Position numbers and translations under genes: made by a program | Source: Moesziomyces globuligerus | Taxonomy: Eukaryota; Basidiomycota; Ustilaginomycetes; Ustilaginales; Ustilaginaceae | NCBI GenBank assembly: GCA_030849465.1 | Contig: JARVLF010000013.1 | Coordinates: 1,043,488-1,107,487 of the forward strand | DNA length: 64,000 bases | Reading direction: 5' to 3' | In this document: positions 61,657-64,000 of the stretch, one piece after another | Layout of the letters: each line of letters begins with the position of its first letter | Position numbering within the stretch: position 1 is the first letter of the stretch | Notes under the pieces: model-generated | What the model was told of the DNA's origin: nothing | Databases searched by the model: none | Seen by the model: the letters and a program-made list of their open reading frames with translations, nothing else

Positions 61657-63813
61657 ATGTCACAGACAACCTGCCCTGTTTGCGGTCTCTCCTATGCGGC
61701 AACAAACATCACCAATCATTTGCGCAAGGCGCACAGCAGTGCACACGTCAGTCAGGAGGCTGCTGCTGCTGTTGGGCTGGTTGCATGCCAGTGCGGCCAG
61801 GTAGTGGTGAATGCTGCGGCACTGCGCAAGCACCAGGGTATCCGTAAGTGCCAGGGTGTACGGTCCCAGCCCACAGTAGCAGTAGCTGCAGCAGCAGAAG
61901 ATTTTGCTCCAGCACAGTCAGAATCAGCACCGGCAGAGCAGGCAGCAGCCGTCATTGTGGCAGCTGCATCAGCGCTGGCGCAGGCTCTGGCCCCGCTGCC
62001 GCCTCCAAGTGCAAGCCCAGCACCCGTGCACACAGCATCACCGTCTCCCAGCTCACCACTGGCCCCAGAGGCAACAGGCACAGAGGCGGATGTGGAGGAG
62101 GAGAATTTCCAGGAAATTGACGCGTCTTCTGGTCTGGTGCCCAGCCTGCCTCCAAGCCCAATCTTGGATTTTCCAGCAGAGACACACGTCTCTGATTCTG
62201 AGCGGGAGCCAGACGTGGATCCAGAGCCAGAGTCTGGGCAAGATGGAGACGGAGACAGAGACGGACTGGAGATGGACATTTCCCTGGAAATTGACGCATC
62301 TCCTGGTCTTGTGCCCAGCCTATCTCCACATGGACCTGACACCAACATGGACTCTGACCAGGAGTCGGATGGAGAAGAAGACGGAGAGACGCTACCGTAC
62401 CTTCCCCAAGAAGGACCTGCGGCACCAACACAAGCACGTCCCCAGCATACGCTAGAGCTGCAAGATGTTCAAGACATGCCAGCAGACGGTATTGTGGTAC
62501 TGCTGCCTGCTCTTGACACCGCTGAGGAGGAGGCAGAAGCACCGTCTGCACCCCAGCTGGTGCTGGACACAGGGGAGCAGCTTCCAGAACTCCCGCCTAT
62601 CCCAGCCATGGCACCAATTTCCAACTGGGACGTGCCTGTCCACACGGATGTGGACTCCTTTGCGGTGACAATTTCTCCTGCCAGCATGCTGCAGATTTTT
62701 CCAGCTGGCTGCTACGCGTCCTTGATCAGCCATGCACCTGATTTCAAGGACATGCACGTCTTTGACAATTGGGTCTATTTTGCCGAGCTCAAGGTGGTCT
62801 TCCGCTTTGAACCGCAGTTCAAGCTCCCCCTTGTAGCACGGCTGCAGGGACCGCCACAACACGCCATCCTTGTCCCCTCTGAACACGCCAAGACGCTCAC
62901 CTTTGGAGAGCTGCGGGTGGAGATCAGCATCCTGGTGGAGGCGCTGCAGGACATAGGCTGCCAGAGTGTACGCATGGGTGCGTACGGCTTCAAGGTGCCC
63001 ATCCACCGCTTCCTGGATCCAGCTGCGCTAGCAGAGCATCCAATGCAGGCGTTCAATGTGTTTGACATTGGCTGCACGGTGGACACAGGCCACGTCACGC
63101 TGCTTGCACCCAAAACAAAGAAGGGCGGCTACAAGCAGTATCCCAGCGCTCTGCGCATTGGCCGTGGTTTTGGCAGTGTGGAGCTGCGGTGGACTCACCG
63201 TGCTGATGGAATTTCCCATTTCAAGGCATATTCCAAACTCACGCACCTGCTCAAAGCCGGAGCAGCAGGTGCCGGGCAGGGAGGTCAGCCGATGATCATG
63301 AAGACGGTGAAAGACCGCATTGCCACACTGCAGAGGTGGAAAGAGCGCGTCTCTGGCACAGCACCAGAGGTGGGCAGCGGCATCCGGCTGGAGCTCACCG
63401 TGCAAGCGGCCACCATGCAGCAGGCGCAGCAAGTGGCAAAGGCAAGCCGCTTCCTTGATCCACGCTACCTGTTCACCGCACAAGCAGGAGTGCAGCAGCT
63501 GCTGACGCACACCATCAAGAAAGAAGACATGTTCAGGGATCTTGACGTGCTGCTTGCTGTTGCAGAGCAGAAGCAGCTCTTCCGGGGCAACAGCAGCAAG
63601 CAGTCCACACAGTTGCAGCGGCAAGCCGTGGTGGACCTGTACAATGCAATGGGTTGGCATCCGGGCAGACGGCCCACAGCGCTGGACAGTCCCACCGCAT
63701 GGTGGGTGTCCAACCAAGCTGCGGTGGATCTGGCGCAAGAGCTGGAGCGGTTCAGCACGCCCAAGCGGACCAAGAATTTGTTTGGGCACATTCAAATCCA
63801 CCTGCGGTGCTAG
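61657..63813 (+). CDS. Telomere-proximal ORF with zinc-finger-like N-terminus, probably truncated by the telomere
   Basis: Open frame of 718 residues. The N-terminus has two Cys/His groups: C6-X2-C9 with H21 and H26, then C44-X-C46 with H59 and C65, like a degenerate C2H2 pair. Residues 75-310 are Ala/Pro-rich, then acidic, and hold an internal duplication of the motif EIDAS-GLVPSL. From about 330 a folded-looking, unrecognised domain begins (WDVPVHTDVDSFAVTISP; VYFAELKVVFRFEP; KKGGYKQYPSALRIGRGFGS) and continues to the end. The stop TAG at 63811-63813 is the first part of the telomeric array. Codon use (Leu often CTG, Ala often GCA) differs from upstream genes, which prefer CTC and GCC. It may be the front part of a subtelomeric gene such as a telomere-linked helicase; no helicase motif is present. 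Confidence 0.6.
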   Translation: MSQTTCPVCGLSYAATNITNHLRKAHSSAHVSQEAAAAVGLVACQCGQVVVNAAALRKHQGIRKCQGVRSQPTVAVAAAAEDFAPAQSESAPAEQAAAVIVAAASALAQALAPLPPPSASPAPVHTASPSPSSPLAPEATGTEADVEEENFQEIDASSGLVPSLPPSPILDFPAETHVSDSEREPDVDPEPESGQDGDGDRDGLEMDISLEIDASPGLVPSLSPHGPDTNMDSDQESDGEEDGETLPYLPQEGPAAPTQARPQHTLELQDVQDMPADGIVVLLPALDTAEEEAEAPSAPQLVLDTGEQLPELPPIPAMAPISNWDVPVHTDVDSFAVTISPASMLQIFPAGCYASLISHAPDFKDMHVFDNWVYFAELKVVFRFEPQFKLPLVARLQGPPQHAILVPSEHAKTLTFGELRVEISILVEALQDIGCQSVRMGAYGFKVPIHRFLDPAALAEHPMQAFNVFDIGCTVDTGHVTLLAPKTKKGGYKQYPSALRIGRGFGSVELRWTHRADGISHFKAYSKLTHLLKAGAAGAGQGGQPMIMKTVKDRIATLQRWKERVSGTAPEVGSGIRLELTVQAATMQQAQQVAKASRFLDPRYLFTAQAGVQQLLTHTIKKEDMFRDLDVLLAVAEQKQLFRGNSSKQSTQLQRQAVVDLYNAMGWHPGRRPTALDSPTAWWVSNQAAVDLAQELERFSTPKRTKNLFGHIQIHLRC

Positions 63814-64000
63814 GGTTAGGGTTAGGGTTAGGGTTAGGGTTAGGGTTAGGGTTAGGGTTAGGGTTAGGGTTAGGATTAGGGTTAGGGTTAGGGTTAGGGT
63901 TAGGGTTAGGGTTAGGGTTAGGGTTAGGGTTAGGGTTAGGGTTAGGGTTAGGGTTAGGGTTAGGGTTAGGGTTAGGGTTAGGTTAGGGTTAGGGTTAGGG
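63811..64000 (+). repeat. Telomere, (TTAGGG)n, chromosome right end
   Basis: About 31-32 tandem TTAGGG copies running to the last base of the window, with one ATTAGG variant near 63,875 and one five-base TTAGG unit near 63,980. The G-rich strand points outward, as at a true right-hand chromosome end. Confidence 0.98.

Noticed and set aside
63654..63986. Frame ending in a long Gly-Leu repeat
   Set aside because: The repeat is a translation of telomeric TTAGGG and not a protein-coding signal.

Overview
The window looks like the right-hand end of a chromosome from a smut fungus (Ustilaginales; Ustilago, Sporisorium or Pseudozyma type). The last 190 bases are a (TTAGGG)n telomere running 5'->3' off the end. 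The interior is gene-dense and GC-rich. Most genes have one exon; where introns occur they are few and mostly short (47-333 nt, GTAAGT or GTGAGT donors). The species is inferred from gene content and style, not proven.

Bases 1-31,300: a SET/MYND methyltransferase, a very large NST1 stress protein, a small secreted protein, the MID1 calcium-channel subunit, a COQ8-type kinase fused to an oxidoreductase-like Cys domain, a membrane class-3 lipase, an MFS exporter, GAPDH with a 29-nt first exon, a TauD-type dioxygenase and the mitochondrial RNA polymerase RPO41.

Bases 31,300-48,600: a Rho-family GTPase, proteasome subunit RPN9 (its last 23-nt exon recovered here), a predicted amidohydrolase-methyltransferase fusion, two small conserved proteins (one with a likely 12-nt first exon), a secreted HsbA-domain protein with a hexapeptide-repeat tail, an unrecognised two-exon gene, a three-exon UNC93-like transporter and the ER GTPase activator SEC12.

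Bases 48,600-60,600: the histone H3K36 methyltransferase SET2 divergent from the deadenylase subunit PAN3, an alpha/beta-hydrolase-fold protein whose three catalytic residues all appear replaced, a tiny three-exon twin-CX9C protein resembling complex I assembly factor NDUFAF8, and a cytochrome-b5 fusion desaturase of the sphingolipid/front-end type.

Bases 60,600-64,000 are subtelomeric: interstitial TTAGGG runs, a 22-23 bp minisatellite of about ten degenerate copies, and a 718-residue ORF with a degenerate zinc-finger start, an acidic Pro-rich middle and an unrecognised C-terminal half. Its stop codon is the first three bases of the telomere tract, so the gene may have been cut off and healed by telomere addition.

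Most genes are housekeeping genes with no operon-like logic. Four carry mitochondrial functions (COQ8, RPO41, NDUFAF8-like and possibly the small DUF4499/TMEM254-like membrane protein), but they are scattered. The most unusual material is the telomere-truncated ORF, the two domain fusions and the pseudo-hydrolase.
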